From Endothia cerciana (Eukaryota; Ascomycota; Sordariomycetes; Diaporthales; Cryphonectriaceae), in contig JALRMH010000050.1 in NCBI GenBank assembly GCA_026119935.1, positions 124,001-188,000 of the forward strand: DNA of 64,000 nucleotides, in the 5' to 3' direction. The stretch's first letter is position 1. Each line of letters begins with the position of its first letter. The notes below the pieces were generated by a model. That model did no database searches. It worked only from the letters and a program-made list of their open reading frames with translations, and was not told the DNA's origin. Below are positions 53,740-64,000 of the stretch, piece by piece. Both the position numbers and the translations under genes were made by a program.

Positions 53740-55132
53740 CTAAGCCATAATGGAGTTCCACTGCTTGCTCCCATCTCTTGCCACGTTGTCCGCAATACAT
53801 GCGACCCTCCCCGCTTGTATCTTGGCAATGCTGTTGCACTGCTCGGAGTTCAGGGCTGAAGAGTTGCGGACGATAGACAGTCCACGTGGCGGCGTGACGT
53901 TCCCGTCCCTCCGATGATAGATCCCTCCTTCAGATGCCGAGTCCATACGCGGCTCGGTCTGTTCTTGCGCAGCAGCAGCCTGAGTTGCGAGACTGGATAC
54001 AAATCTCCGGATTTCTGCTTGTTTTCTCTTCAGATAGTTGTGGGTGCATGTCGAGATGTCGCTGTCCATCCTCCAGTCCGCAAGAGTGATATCCTCCATG
54101 CCGCGATCTACGTTGAAACGGAAGTACTGGTCCGTGTCTTGGTACCTCTCCTCAAGCCGGTCTGCGACCTTGTTCGACTCGGTGCCGATCTTCTTGAGCA
54201 TACCGAGAATCGACGCTCGAGAGTCCCGGATGCCCACGACGCCGCCCAGGCCTGTGCCGATGCTGAGGATGCGCATCTCTCGAGCCCTCGGGAAAAGGCG
54301 GGTTGCCTCCTGTATGAGGACCTCGGCTGGGTTGTTGAAGCCGAGAGCGGCGTCGACGAACTCGATACCGGAGCGGCCGATCTTGACAGACTTGAAGAAG
54401 GTGGTGGCTGCTGACGTCGCGAGAGCCACCTCCCAGATCGCGCAGTCCCGGAACTCGCTGGACATGTCGTACGTCTTGAAGAGCGTCGGCTTGGCGGATA
54501 CGTCTTGCTTTGTGGCTGCCAGAACGACGCTGCAAGTAGTTCAGCACGGTGAGAACCGGAAGTAAGTGCGGGTGTTGGGGAGTGCAGACGTACGTCTTGG
54601 TGCAAGACGTATCCTGGAAGATGCTGTCGGCATGCGAGCAATTCCCAGTCGCCAAACACCTGCTCTCCCGGCAAGCGTCCCTGATTGCTTGTTGGATCGC
54701 GGCCTTTAGTGCCATCGACGAAAATGCACCCTTTGGCGGGCCAGGCAGAGGTATGCGGATCTTGGGCGTAAACGCCCTCGCGCCAAGTGTTCTATATGCC
54801 CTGAGGCAGCTTTCTACGGTCATACCAAGCCTCCCGAGCATGATTGCGATGATTCTGACCGTTCGTTAGCCAACGCGTGAGGACTCGGACTAGACAGGCA
54901 GGTATTACCCTCCGGTGCTCGTCCCCCCGATGATATCAAACACATCACAGGGACGGGGTACTTCAGCCAGGCCTTGAGCCTCTCGGATCTGCTGCATGAG
55001 CGCCTCCAGTATCTGGAGGCTCGAGATGCCCCGGATGCCGCCTCCATCTGATCCTGTTAGTGTCTGCTGATGGACAATAGGCTGGAACGGGCCGGACCTA
55101 CCGAGAGAAAGGATCTTTGGCATGCTGGACAT
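53740..55132 (-). CDS. Patatin-like phospholipase
   Basis: Four exons (55102..55132, 54909..55047, 54594..54854, 53740..54529), 406 aa, introns of 54-64 nt with GTAGGT, GTAATA and GTACGT donors. Residues 8-60 give the patatin core: LSLDGGGIRGISSLQILE (oxyanion loop) and GGTSTGG with nucleophile Ser54. The catalytic Asp is D203 in FVDAALGFNNP, so the usual DGA/DGG reads DAA. Residues ~165-190 (CAIWEVALATSAATTFF) are also typical. No signal peptide, and no NACHT, NB-ARC, ankyrin or TPR partner domain after the lipase: ~165 residues of helical, Gln/Glu-rich sequence follow. Predicted to hydrolyse acyl esters of phospholipids. Similar lipase domains serve as effectors in fungal NLR-type proteins; here it stands alone. 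Confidence 0.88.
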
Positions 55133-56222
55133 GGTCGAATTGGGCTCAAGAGACCAAGCAGATATTCAACGGCCGCCGTAGGTGAGTGTCGCACACTACG
55201 CTATTGAATCCGAGGTGATTGAAGCTTGCAGAGACACCTCAATCAGGTCGAACATGAAGGGAAGCAAGTTGTTTATGTATCCAGAGACCAGGTGCGCTCG
55301 GGTGGCAACTGAGAAAATTGAGTATCTGTGCCGATCATTCAGTCTGGTGATGTGATGCAATACGACATGTCTACCGTTACCGCAGCACACAGCCCATCTT
55401 CTCGAAAGGAAAAGAGAAGAGAAAAATAAAATAAAACAAAAAAATCTAAAAAAACAGGAGTTCGCGTCGCGAGTATCGGAGGAGGTGGGCAAAGCGAAAG
55501 GATAGGTCCGCAGTGCCCGTCTGCGTCAGACGAGATGTCAGACAGCATATGCAGTCAACACAGCCCTGGCACTGCCTCAAACCCTGTGCTCGCTTGCGCT
55601 CAACGCCGCCCGAATATGCAGGATACGGGCTAGCTACAGATATCTTATACTTGGGATAGCGGGCGTGGTGGATGGAAGAGGGGGCCGCTGTGCCCAATTC
55701 CGACACTTCTGAGGTATCCGAGATGGAACCTCTAAAGCATCTCATCCATGGATCAACACCCATGTGAAAATCCATACCACCTCACACGCGCTAGTGTCAA
55801 CTTGATTCAACTGAGAGAGATATCGACATTCACTTTATTCATTTGTTGAAATAAGAATAATAATAATGAAAAGCAGTCTTCTTCCCCCCTTTTTTTTTAT
55901 TGCAGACACAATGGAGCGAGCCATGTACGAGAAGCTGATACTGTTCCAGGTGTATAGGTAAATTTACAGTCTGTCCCTCGTCCTCAACGGTCTCGCGGCT
56001 TCAGACAGAATGCCGCACATAAATATTTATTGTCCGAGGTTTCATACAAAGCCTCCGTACTATAGAATCACTTCTTTAAAATGGGGTTCTAAAATATATG
56101 ATCCAGGGATTGTAAAGCATACTATCGTGGTGCTATATCGTGACCTGTGAGATATTGCTGGCACATGATAGCCATGCTAGGAGCAGAGATGGCCATGAGC
56201 TCTTAATTGCCTACAAGACTTT
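55133..56222. other. AT-rich interval at the edge of the accessory block
   Basis: 1.09 kb of patatin promoter and ELP5 3' flank. The part 55790-56115 is noticeably AT-rich (AATAATAATAATG, ATATATG runs). No gene or transposon remnant could be recognised. Confidence 0.55.
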
Positions 56223-57372
56223 CTATATCTCGTCCTCCTCATCATCAAAGTCATCCTCTCTTCCCATCTCATATAATATCCTCCCGCCCTCACCCCCACC
56301 GACATCCTCCTGCGCGTCGAAATACGGTAGGACGATCCCCTCCCTGTCCTTGCGCTGCTTGTCCGTCAGGCCCAGACTGAACGTCGTGTCCGCGAGCTCC
56401 TCGTCGTCGCCGCCGTCACCCTCCGGCGCGGCGAACAGCGGGTGGTCGGACAGCAGTGACAGGCCCGCCGCGGCATGCTCCTCCCGCCGGGACAGGACGA
56501 AGCGCTCCACCACGGCCCGCCCGCTCCGCCGCCGCAGCTCCATGTCGACAACAACAACGGTCCCGCCCGTCCCGCCGGAGCCGAGGCCGACGAGCACGCC
56601 CTCACGGCCCTCGCCCAGGCCGAACTCCGGCTCGGTCAGGCTGCGGTTCTGCGCGCGCCGGCGCTCGGTGGCGTGGTGCAGGCTGGAGACGCGCAGGACC
56701 GCCGTGGCGAGGTGGTTGAGCAGGGTGAGCGGGTGCGGCTCGTACTCGCTCAGCACCGAGGGGCCCAGGGGGAGGGGGACGTCTGCGTGGTATGTCGCCA
56801 CGAGGGAGACGGTGGGGTGGGTGAGGAGGCCGGAGAGGAAGGTGGCCAGGTGACGGGGTGCTGAAGCGGCGAGGGGGTTGAGGGTGTCGATGAGGAGGAG
56901 GGTCCCTGGGGATGATGGTCAGCACGAGGGGTTCCGAGGTGACCACGGAGGGAACGATGGGAACGACGGACTCTGAGACGAGGCCTTCTTGGGCGTTGGG
57001 GCCGTGAGCGTCGGGTAGTGTGATACGATGTCTGAGCGCAACTTCTGGAGGCTCCTGCCTCGGGCCTTGATGAAGACGTCCACATGGCTGGGCCTTTTAA
57101 CTGTGGCAAAGGAGATGAAGACGATCTTTGTCTGGGATATCTGGGGATCTGTCAGCGGGGGGGGGATGCATGGCCACCAGGCAAACAGACGATTCAATGC
57201 AGGCTTTACAGACTTTGGCCCTCGTAATGAAGTCTTGTCTTACGGGCGCCGCGCTCTGCTCCAGCGTATCGAGCACCAGAGTCAGAGGGCTAGCACTATC
57301 TCTCAGGCTGAGCAGCTTTTGGAACAGTAGAAGGCTGTGAGAGCGCCTGTGGGCCTGCGCTGAGGGGGCCAT
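56223..57372 (-). CDS. ELP5: Elongator complex protein 5
   Basis: Three exons (57214..57372, 56972..57140, 56223..56905), 336 aa. Donors are GTCTGT and GTCCGT rather than GTAAGT-type, with CCCCAG acceptors; a GCTGACC branch precedes the second. The spliced frame gives HRRSHSLLLFQKLLSLRDSA, RAKISQTKIVFISFATVKRP, LLLIDTLNPLAASAPRHLA and SLVATYHADVPLP, the RecA-like fold of Elp5/Iki1. The C-terminus is acidic (DDFDDEEDEI), as in other Elp5 proteins. With Elp4 and Elp6 it forms the hexameric ring of Elongator, which makes mcm5/ncm5 side chains on U34 of tRNAs. Family assignment is by recognition of these blocks. Confidence 0.88.
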
Positions 57373-57778
57373 GCCTGGCCAAGAGCGATAGGGACGACAC
57401 CACGCTGGTACCCAAGGGCCGGACGAGGGCGAGAGACACGAGGAGAACTTGGAAAATCGTCTGTCCTATGCTATCTATCCTAAAGTTGAAAGTGACTACT
57501 ATGTAGTTGGGTTCAAGGCCGCCTGGGCAGGAATTTACAGGGGTATTCCGCCCGTGTCCCGCTGAGCCCCGCGCTGTGATGGGGCCCAGGGTCCATACAC
57601 CCCCCCGCTAGCAGCCCTATCTCAGCCCGCATCTGCCTGCCGCCCAGAAGGCTCCACCTCGAGCCATTGTCAACACCGCCCCCATCATAGATTCCCGCCT
57701 CTGAACTCTGTCCCCCACAGCCGACTGTCGAGACGCTCTGGAACACGGGGCTGGCTTCTAGGAGCTCCTCAGATCAAG
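57373..57778. other. Divergent promoter, ELP5 / SNRNP27
   Basis: 406 bp between divergent starts. No gene seen. Confidence 0.6.
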
Positions 57779-58646
57779 ATGGCCGACAGCTCATCGAGAC
57801 GCGGCGGGAGGCCCCCTCGCGACCGTAGGGGTGGAGTAGGCTACAGGGACGATCGCGACCGTAGGCGCTACGATAACGACGGCGACGACGGCGACAGCAG
57901 ACGACGCTACAGATCCAGGTCCCGAGATCGGGACGGTGGCAGGTATGCGAGAGACAGAGACAGGGGTGGCAGACGCGATCGGTCCAGATCTCGCGACCGG
58001 CCACCCCGCGACCGGCGTGGAGGGCGAGACCGTGGCGGCCGCGACGACTACGATTCTCGACGCGCCAGGGACCACGATAGAACAGGGGGCAGGGGCGATG
58101 GCACGCCCAGGCACAGAAACGGTACGTGGGCTGCGTATACTTTGCTCTTCGGCCGGGTACCATGCTGACATGTCTATCAATTTTCTCCAACCAGATGACC
58201 GTCGGCGATCCGCGTCCCCTCGGCGCAGCGCGAGCCCTGGCACTGCAGAGCTGCCAACGAGGAGCAGGGCCAATGCCGAAAGTTCCAGCGCACAGCACCA
58301 GGTGGTGATCAAGGTCGGCGGGCAGGACGAAGAGCCCAGCCGCGGTCGCAATCGAGACCAGGAGGGCAGCTCCAGCGAAGGGCGCGACCGGAGCCGGCGA
58401 AATGATGACCAGCACCGCGGGGACGACGCTGCAGAGCCTATGGTTGAGGATGATGATCTCGAGGTGGAGGACGACGGCATGGGCGACATGGCTGCGATGA
58501 TGGGCTTCGGGGGCTTTGGCTCCACCAAGGGAAAAAAGGTCGTGGGCAACAACGTCGGCGCGGTGAGGAAGGAGAAGAAGACGGAATACCGCCAGTACAT
58601 GAACCGTGTTGGTGGTTTCAACAGGCCGCTCAGCCCCCCACGCTGA
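57779..58646 (+). CDS. U4/U6.U5 tri-snRNP 27-kDa protein (SNRNP27)
   Basis: Two exons, 57779..58121 and 58195..58646, 264 aa; intron of 73 nt (GTACGT...AACCAG). The first ~130 residues are an Arg/Asp/Ser-rich RS-like domain (SRSRDRDGGRYARDRDRGG). The C-terminal ~55 residues are the conserved SNRNP27 domain: MAAMMGFGGFGSTKGKKVVG, then RKEKKTEYRQYMNRVGGFNR, ending just before the stop. The human protein sits in the tri-snRNP near the U6/5' splice site region and affects splice-site choice. An acidic linker separates the two parts. Confidence 0.92.
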
Positions 58647-59709
58647 GGATGGAGCTGGTAACATGTACGGGCGCCCTGCAGCAATTCGCTTGGTCTGCTG
58701 GGCCTCTCGTATCTGCTGCCGAGCCTCGCGCGTCGAGTCTGTTCTACACTTCCAATGGTCAGTCATCACGCCGAAGGCAATTGTAGCACTAAATATCAAA
58801 AGGCGGCTAAAAGTCAAACAGTTATACCTTCATATCTCTTCAAAAAGGTAAGTGGGATGCGCCGCAGGACTCTCATGCTGCCAGTGACAAACCCTCCATC
58901 ACCCAAACAACACCAGGCCCTAACTAGGCGCCTGTGATTCCTGCTTGTTAAGGAAAACGCCTGGTGGTTGCCTAGAAGAACTCGCGCCATCTCTAACCAG
59001 ATCTTTGCGCTGCCGACACGCTTCGTAGCCTGGTATCTGTCGCAGTTAAGTCTTGCCATGCCGGGCAAATTACCGCCGCCATACCAAAGGGTAAACAGGC
59101 GGTCTGGGACACACCGTTGTTGATGACCCTTGTCTAACGTATCAGTGCAATTGGCTCTGTCAAGCGCCCAACGCCGGTGCAAATACACCTTTCATTTGCT
59201 TCTTCAAGTCTATTCATAAGTACATGTTCCCCCGGTGATGTTAGTGCGTCAATCTGTATTTGGAACCTGTTCCAGAGTCGATCCTTGCACCACATTACGC
59301 AGTAGCCTTCTCGTACCGAAGAGCTGCATGCTATACGGCGCAGCTACTGTGTCTCTGGTCATGCCGTCATCCTCTCCGGCTGTGTAGATGGGCAGCTAGA
59401 GGGTAGGCTTGCACCAGACAACACCGCCCGGAGGGCGGCTGTTTACCTGTCCCCCATGGCACATGCTCCTTAGGGCGAGAGCAGAGCGTAAGAGGGGAAC
59501 CATACTATCTTGCAACGGCCCGACTGCGACCGCTGTCTGCTGCCCAGGTGTCTGTCCGCATCTCGGAACAGGTGCGGCCTTCCAGCATGAAGGCTAGCTC
59601 GTCTTTTGCCTTCTAGCAAGTATCCTAGGTGCCATAGTACCTACGGCAGATGGGTGTAGATGAGGCGCCGGTACCCTGTGAGACCAGGTGCCTACAATCA
59701 AGACGTGGC
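58647..59709. other. Convergent 3' interval
   Basis: 1.06 kb between the ends of SNRNP27 and the DUF1275 gene. A 124-codon minus-strand frame (58814..59188) begins with GTG and has no support. No gene called. Confidence 0.6.
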
Positions 59710-60510
59710 TTACGCCTTGGACTGCCCAGCGGGGCTGTCCGGACCGTCAGACTCGTCGCCGCCGCCCACGCGCAGGAACAGCAGGGAGAGCCCGGCCAGG
59801 AGCTTGAAGATGGCCGTCAGCAGGAGACACAACTGAGGCGCGTAGTACCGGTAGCAGAGCCCGCCCGCCAGCCCGCCGATGAAGAAGACGAGGATGAAGA
59901 TGACCCTCTCGTCCCGGGCCTTGTTCCTGGGGGCCAGGAGCCTGGGGTCGGAGAAGAAGTCCGCCATCGCCCCCGTGGCGACCTGCGTCGGCATCGTGGG
60001 CGGGCCGTTCATGCCCTTGGTCGTGACGTTCTGGCAGCCCATGGAGAAGGACAGGAGCGCGACGGCGACATACTCGGTGTCGCCGTCCCCGCTGCGGACC
60101 TTCCCGCCCCAGATGAGCCCGACGGCGATGAACACGAGGACCGACTGCTGCAGGATGTCGGCGAAGACGAAGAGCCTCCTCCTGCGCGCCTTGAGCGCGT
60201 TGCCGATCTGCCCGCTGGCGGCGGACCCCGCCCAGGACGCGGCGAGGGACGTGAAGGCGGCGACCGGGTGGACGTCGGCCGGGTCGACGGCGGCGAGCTG
60301 GGACGCGGCGAGGGCGAGGAAGATGATGTTCCCGGTGTTGTTGGCCGTGAAGACGCCCAGGTAGGGGACGCTGAAGACGTCGACGGCCGCGGCCGCGAAG
60401 GACAGCAGCAGGAGGAAGGGCAGGTGCTGGGCGCGCTTGGGGTTCGTCCGCGCGAAGTCGAGGTCCGTCTGCCAGTATGCGCGCGAGGCGAGGCCCCGGA
60501 GGGAGGCCAT
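59710..60510 (-). CDS. DUF1275 (YoaK-like) membrane protein
   Basis: Single exon, 266 aa, start ATG at 60510. Six or so hydrophobic helices: LPFLLLLSFAAAAVDVFSV, NTGNIIFLALAASQLAA, ILQQSVLVFIAVGLIWGG, YVAVALLSFSMGCQNVTT, RVIFILVFFIGGLAGGL and LLTAIFKLLAGLSLLFL. The signatures FTANNTGNIIFL and SMGCQNVTTKGMNG...TQVATGAM define DUF1275, a family shared by bacteria and fungi with no settled function (transport suspected). Patchy fungal distribution is typical. Very high GC and no introns are compatible with an old bacterial origin, but that is inference. Confidence 0.88.
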   Translation of the reverse strand: MASLRGLASRAYWQTDLDFARTNPKRAQHLPFLLLLSFAAAAVDVFSVPYLGVFTANNTGNIIFLALAASQLAAVDPADVHPVAAFTSLAASWAGSAASGQIGNALKARRRRLFVFADILQQSVLVFIAVGLIWGGKVRSGDGDTEYVAVALLSFSMGCQNVTTKGMNGPPTMPTQVATGAMADFFSDPRLLAPRNKARDERVIFILVFFIGGLAGGLCYRYYAPQLCLLLTAIFKLLAGLSLLFLRVGGGDESDGPDSPAGQSKA

Positions 60511-61375
60511 CACGGGTCGCTCGCGGTGAGGTGAGACGGCCCAGCGCGGATGTATGGCGAACCTGGAGAGGTGTCGGATTGCGCCTTGTATAGTGCCACT
60601 GCCTACTCTGATCGGGTTGATATCGGTATTAGTCTAGCCGGAATTTACGAGCGGTGCTCAGATGGGAGATGGAAATCCCGGGGCGGAGTTTATTTTTATT
60701 GTCGGTGTGATGGCCCGGCTTCTTCCGGGGACGCTCGGCTACTGTAGCGCGACCCGCAACGTAACCTCGCGATGCTCCTCGGCAGCCAGATCTGAGCGGT
60801 CAGCGAAGACTGTCTATCCTCTTCCAGAGTGGCATTTTTGTACGTAGGTTGTCCCCCTGCGTGACGAAGAGAGAGCAGGCTGTGGAACCCATCTCGCCAT
60901 TGCTGAGAGAGACTCCACGCCTCCTTTTTCGCCAGCCTGGATCCGAGCGAGTCTTGGAAAGGTTTCATAGTTGCCCAGGCTTTCTCGAATATGATCCCGG
61001 AGGTGATCATCCTGGACATACCCATGTCCATCCACCTGGCAATGTAAACGTACCATAGTACTAGTCTCTGGCTAGACTGTTGGGCTTGTTTCTCTTGGGC
61101 GCCGTGTAAGTCGACACGCACCGCCCGCCAGTTCTATCGGAATTGGGGGAGGCTGTGGACACACGAAATATCCGCCCAGACGAGGTCCCGCTCTACGAAT
61201 TAGGGAGGGAGGGAGCGCAGGCGGGCAAGGCAAGTCAGTCTTGCCAGCGTAGTATCACGCTATGAACATGAAAGTGCGAGCAGTATCTACCCAAGACACA
61301 TGCGTCCTCGCAGACAGAATCCGGTTGTCCCGGCTCTGGCAATGCACAGCGGCTGCATGACACACCAGACCATCT
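60511..61375. other. Interval between DUF1275 and carboxypeptidase genes
   Basis: 0.87 kb: promoter of the DUF1275 gene and 3' flank of the carboxypeptidase gene, both minus strand. No gene seen. Confidence 0.6.
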
Positions 61376-63518
61376 TCACAGCTCGTCGATCCCGGGCATG
61401 GCCTGCTGCTTGTCATCCCCAAACGAGCCATCGTCCTCGGCGCCTCCAACCAGCCCAACAGGCTGTTGCCCGGCCTGCCTGACGCCAACAATGACATAGT
61501 CCTTCACCACCGCCGTCCCGTTTGTCAACGCCTCCACGTCTTCTGGCGAGCAGGTCATCAGCTGCAGGATATAACACCTTCTCGCCGGGATGGGCATCAG
61601 CTCGTTCCTCTTCCACCAGGTATCCCTCGTGCCCTCCGTGCTGAAGATGCTCTCCTCCTCCTCCCCTGCACCCGCCCAGGCGCCCGTGCTCGTCAGGTCC
61701 ACGGTCCCCGTGGCGATGTCCTTGTTGAACAGGGACCGCTCAAAGATCCGCAGGGAGGCCTCCGGCTGGTAGCTCGGCACCATGTGGCCCGCCTGGAACA
61801 CGCGCGTGAAGGATAGGTTCCCGTGCTGCCTCGTCAGCCCGTACGGCACGAACGGCGGCTCTTCGGGGTTGCCAACCGTGAGGGGCGTGTAGCCCGCCGC
61901 GGCGAACTGTCTCTGGTACCTGTGCGGGATGGCGAGGGAGGCGGCCTCCCCTCCGATCCAGTTGCAGGCATAATCGCGGTCGCCGTACATGAGGTGGACC
62001 TTGACGCCGTGGTCCAACAAGTCCGCGAGGGCCTCCAGGTACCCGCCGCGCGCCATATCTCCGTGCAGATTGAAAGCCCGTCCGACCGCGGCGGAAGCCC
62101 AGGTGAAGTTCACCGGTACGCCGAGGGCGTGCTGCACCCACTGCTGATTCAGGTAGCCCAGGCCGTAGTTGGGGGGGAAGGGATCCGCGGCAGGATGCGT
62201 CACGTCGAACCAGCCGAACTGTTGACTCTCCAGATACGGGCGGATGAGGATGTCGGCGGAGGCCGCGGAGGCGTCCCTGCAGTACTCCTCCACGTATCCG
62301 GGGTCGACCCCGGCCTGCTTGGGGTCAACGAGGGCCTTGTTCAGGCGTTTGCACTCAGCTGCTTGCTCCTGGATACCGCCCGGGCGGTACAGCTCCCACA
62401 GTTGCCTATGCTTGGTCGTATCGTTGACTCCGCTGAGGCCATACGTGTTGTTCCAGGCCATGAAGGAGTAGGCCTCTCCCTGCACCTCGTCATCGATGCA
62501 GCCGTTCACTATCCCGAGAGTGTCGAGGTGCAGGTAGTGTGTGCCCGGCCCGGAGATCTCGCCACGGGAGATCTTCTCGTTCTGTTTGAGGAAGACTGTG
62601 CTCGATGTCAGCATCTGATCTGGTCCGTGCTGGGCTGGCCGGTGCGGCAAGGCTCCTGACAGTGCATAAATTTTGGTCCGTAGTGACCCCCGTAGCTCTC
62701 TGTCCAGAGGCTAACCTTCTCGTCATGAGGCTTATACTCCGGAAACCTACGAATCCCGTCAGTGGCACTGTCCGGAGGCGCCCCGGGCCGCATGATTGAG
62801 AGACTCACTCTTCAAACCAAGTCTGCGCGAAATGCCACAGCGCGACAGCCGCATGTTCCGTCGAATTAGGCGTCTGCGTCATGTTCTGGCTCGGAAAGGT
62901 GCCGACGTAGAACGTGGCGTTCTGCTCCGGCACCTCCCCTTCCTTGAACTCCCGCAACTTGATGGCCTTCTGCCTCTCGTCCTGTGGGTCGGCGTCGTCC
63001 ATGGGGTTACTCGCCAGGAGCTCATACGTCCCGTTGTTCGGGCTGTCATACGAGAAGCCCACCTGGACCGGCTGGTCGATGAAGAGCACGTTCACCTCAT
63101 TGTTCCACGACCAGGGGTTCAGCGTCGACGAGTTGCTGTCCGGGTTGATGGCGCATGGCCCATTCTCGCTCAGCAGCCCCAGCAGGCTTGACCCGCCGGG
63201 TCCGCCGTTCAGCCAGATGCTCAGCGGCGCGTAGTGCGGGTCCTTGCGCGACTCGACGAACCAGAAGAACGTGTTGATCGGGTAGTTCTGCGTCTCGCCC
63301 GTCTCGTTGATCGAGTTGGGCGGGAGGTGCACATACCCACTGTAGCTCTTCACCCCGGGCGTGGTCTCACAGATCTCGGGGTTCTTGTAGGAGATCGTGA
63401 TGCCCGGGTGGTGTTGCGACCGGACCCAGGTGACACCCTCGCGTGGTGGGGGAAACTGTGCGGTGCTGAGGCCGCCGAAGGCCGCCGTTGTGGCTAGGAG
63501 CGCCGTAGGGGAGTGCAT
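61376..63518 (-). CDS. Secreted serine carboxypeptidase (S10 family)
   Basis: Three exons (62809..63518, 62661..62746, 61376..62595), 671 aa; introns 62 and 65 nt (GTGAGT/CGTAG, GTCAGG/CACAG). The N-terminus is a signal peptide (ALLATTAAFGGLSTA). Catalytic triad: Ser254 in TESYGGHYGP, Asp472 in YGDRDYACNW, His535 in FQAGHMVPSYQP. The substrate loop WLNGGPGGSSLLGLLSENGP is intact, and splicing restores KFMHFFLKQNEKISRGE. Many N-glycosylation sites (NET, NST, NAT, NMT, NLS). The ~120 residues after the His are longer than in carboxypeptidase Y and low-complexity at the end. Removes C-terminal residues from peptides, probably extracellular or cell-wall bound; no GPI signal seen. Confidence 0.93.
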
Positions 63519-64000
63519 CACGAGCTCTGGTTGGTGGTCTCAGCACCCAATCGGTCTCAGGAGCCGGTGAACCAAAGACGCCGAGGTTTCCGCCCGGGAT
63601 CGGGAGGTACGCACCTGGCGCAGATAGCAAAGGGACGAGACGATGGACAAGCAGAAGCTCAGGCAGGATGAAGATGGGAGGGCAGGACAGGGAATCAAGA
63701 GATAGTGAGGCCGACGTTTTATCAACGACGCGGCTAGTTCCGCTCCTGCAGACAGCTTGCTGCAGCTTATTTCCTACTCGGGCAGTTGGAACAGATCACG
63801 ACAGCCTAGTGGAGTGCAGGAGACCGGAAGCGTAGGATGCCTCTAGGTGGTTCTCATTCTACGGAGTAAACGGTGAGGGGGCGTCCCCTGCCGGGCCGGG
63901 GTGATCATAAGCCGCGTTCTTACTACTCCGAGCACTACTCCGTACATTGATCGCATCGTGCTCCTCTTAGCAGCCTAGATGTCACCGGCGCCGAGTGTTC
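63519..64000. other. Upstream region of the carboxypeptidase gene
   Basis: 482 bp to the window edge, holding the carboxypeptidase promoter. Short CTACTCCG/ACTCCGTA repeats at 63860-63950. No gene seen. Confidence 0.55.

Noticed and set aside
55790..56115. AT-rich patch as a possible RIP-mutated transposon
   Set aside because: Only ~300 bp, no terminal repeats and no remnants of transposase or reverse transcriptase could be read.
58814..59188. 124-codon minus-strand frame
   Set aside because: Begins with GTG, no splice or family support.
59650..60534. 294-codon plus-strand frame opposite the DUF1275 gene
   Set aside because: Antisense shadow; the minus strand encodes clear membrane helices.

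Overview
The window is nuclear DNA of a filamentous ascomycete, most likely a Sordariomycete. Evidence: genes are split by short GT-AG introns (mostly 45-80 nt, often with a CTGAC or CTAAC branch site), coding GC is high, there are no operons, and the gene set is that of Pezizomycotina (Elongator, Sec22, EMC2, taxilin, Cym1, a standalone Trm140-type methyltransferase). The class assignment is inference from protein flavour; no species can be named.

Layout. 0-7.4 kb: QTRT2 (+), an intron-containing tRNA-Ile(UAU) (-), AP-3 delta adaptin (-), EMC2 (+). 7.4-10.2 kb: no gene, ending in a ~1 kb ATG-free leader. 10.2-20.9 kb: a coiled-coil/ubiquitin-like-domain protein (+), COQ10 (-), a tRNA m3C32 methyltransferase (+), nitronate monooxygenase (-), ornithine decarboxylase (-). 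20.9-23.5 kb: the long ODC leader and empty DNA. 23.5-34.4 kb: Cym1/PreP protease (-), taxilin (+), a fungal protein of unknown function (+), an aldo-keto reductase (+). 34.5-39.2 kb: a 15-exon gene of unknown function (-). 40.8-49.9 kb: CLPTM1-family protein (+), a zinc-motif protein ending in a CaaX box (+), SEC22 (-), an ASX/DEUBAD-domain protein (+). 49.9-55.2 kb: an accessory block with an unrecognised 784-aa protein (-), a 140-aa CaaX protein (+) and a patatin-like phospholipase (-). 55.9-64 kb: ELP5 (-), SNRNP27 (+), a DUF1275 membrane protein (-), a secreted S10 carboxypeptidase (-).

The genes do not form one pathway. Three themes recur: tRNA modification (QTRT2, Trm140-type, ELP5, plus a tRNA gene), the secretory/endomembrane system (AP-3 delta, EMC2, taxilin, CLPTM1, SEC22) and mitochondrial maintenance (COQ10, Cym1). 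The parts most worth a second look are the accessory block at 50-55 kb, two unrelated proteins that both end in CVVM, the 15-exon orphan gene, two ~1 kb leaders without a single sense-strand ATG, and an AP-3 delta start codon that appears to be split by an intron.

All exon junctions were worked out by eye from reading frame, splice sites and expected protein continuity. Junctions in conserved families are firm; those in the orphan genes are models.
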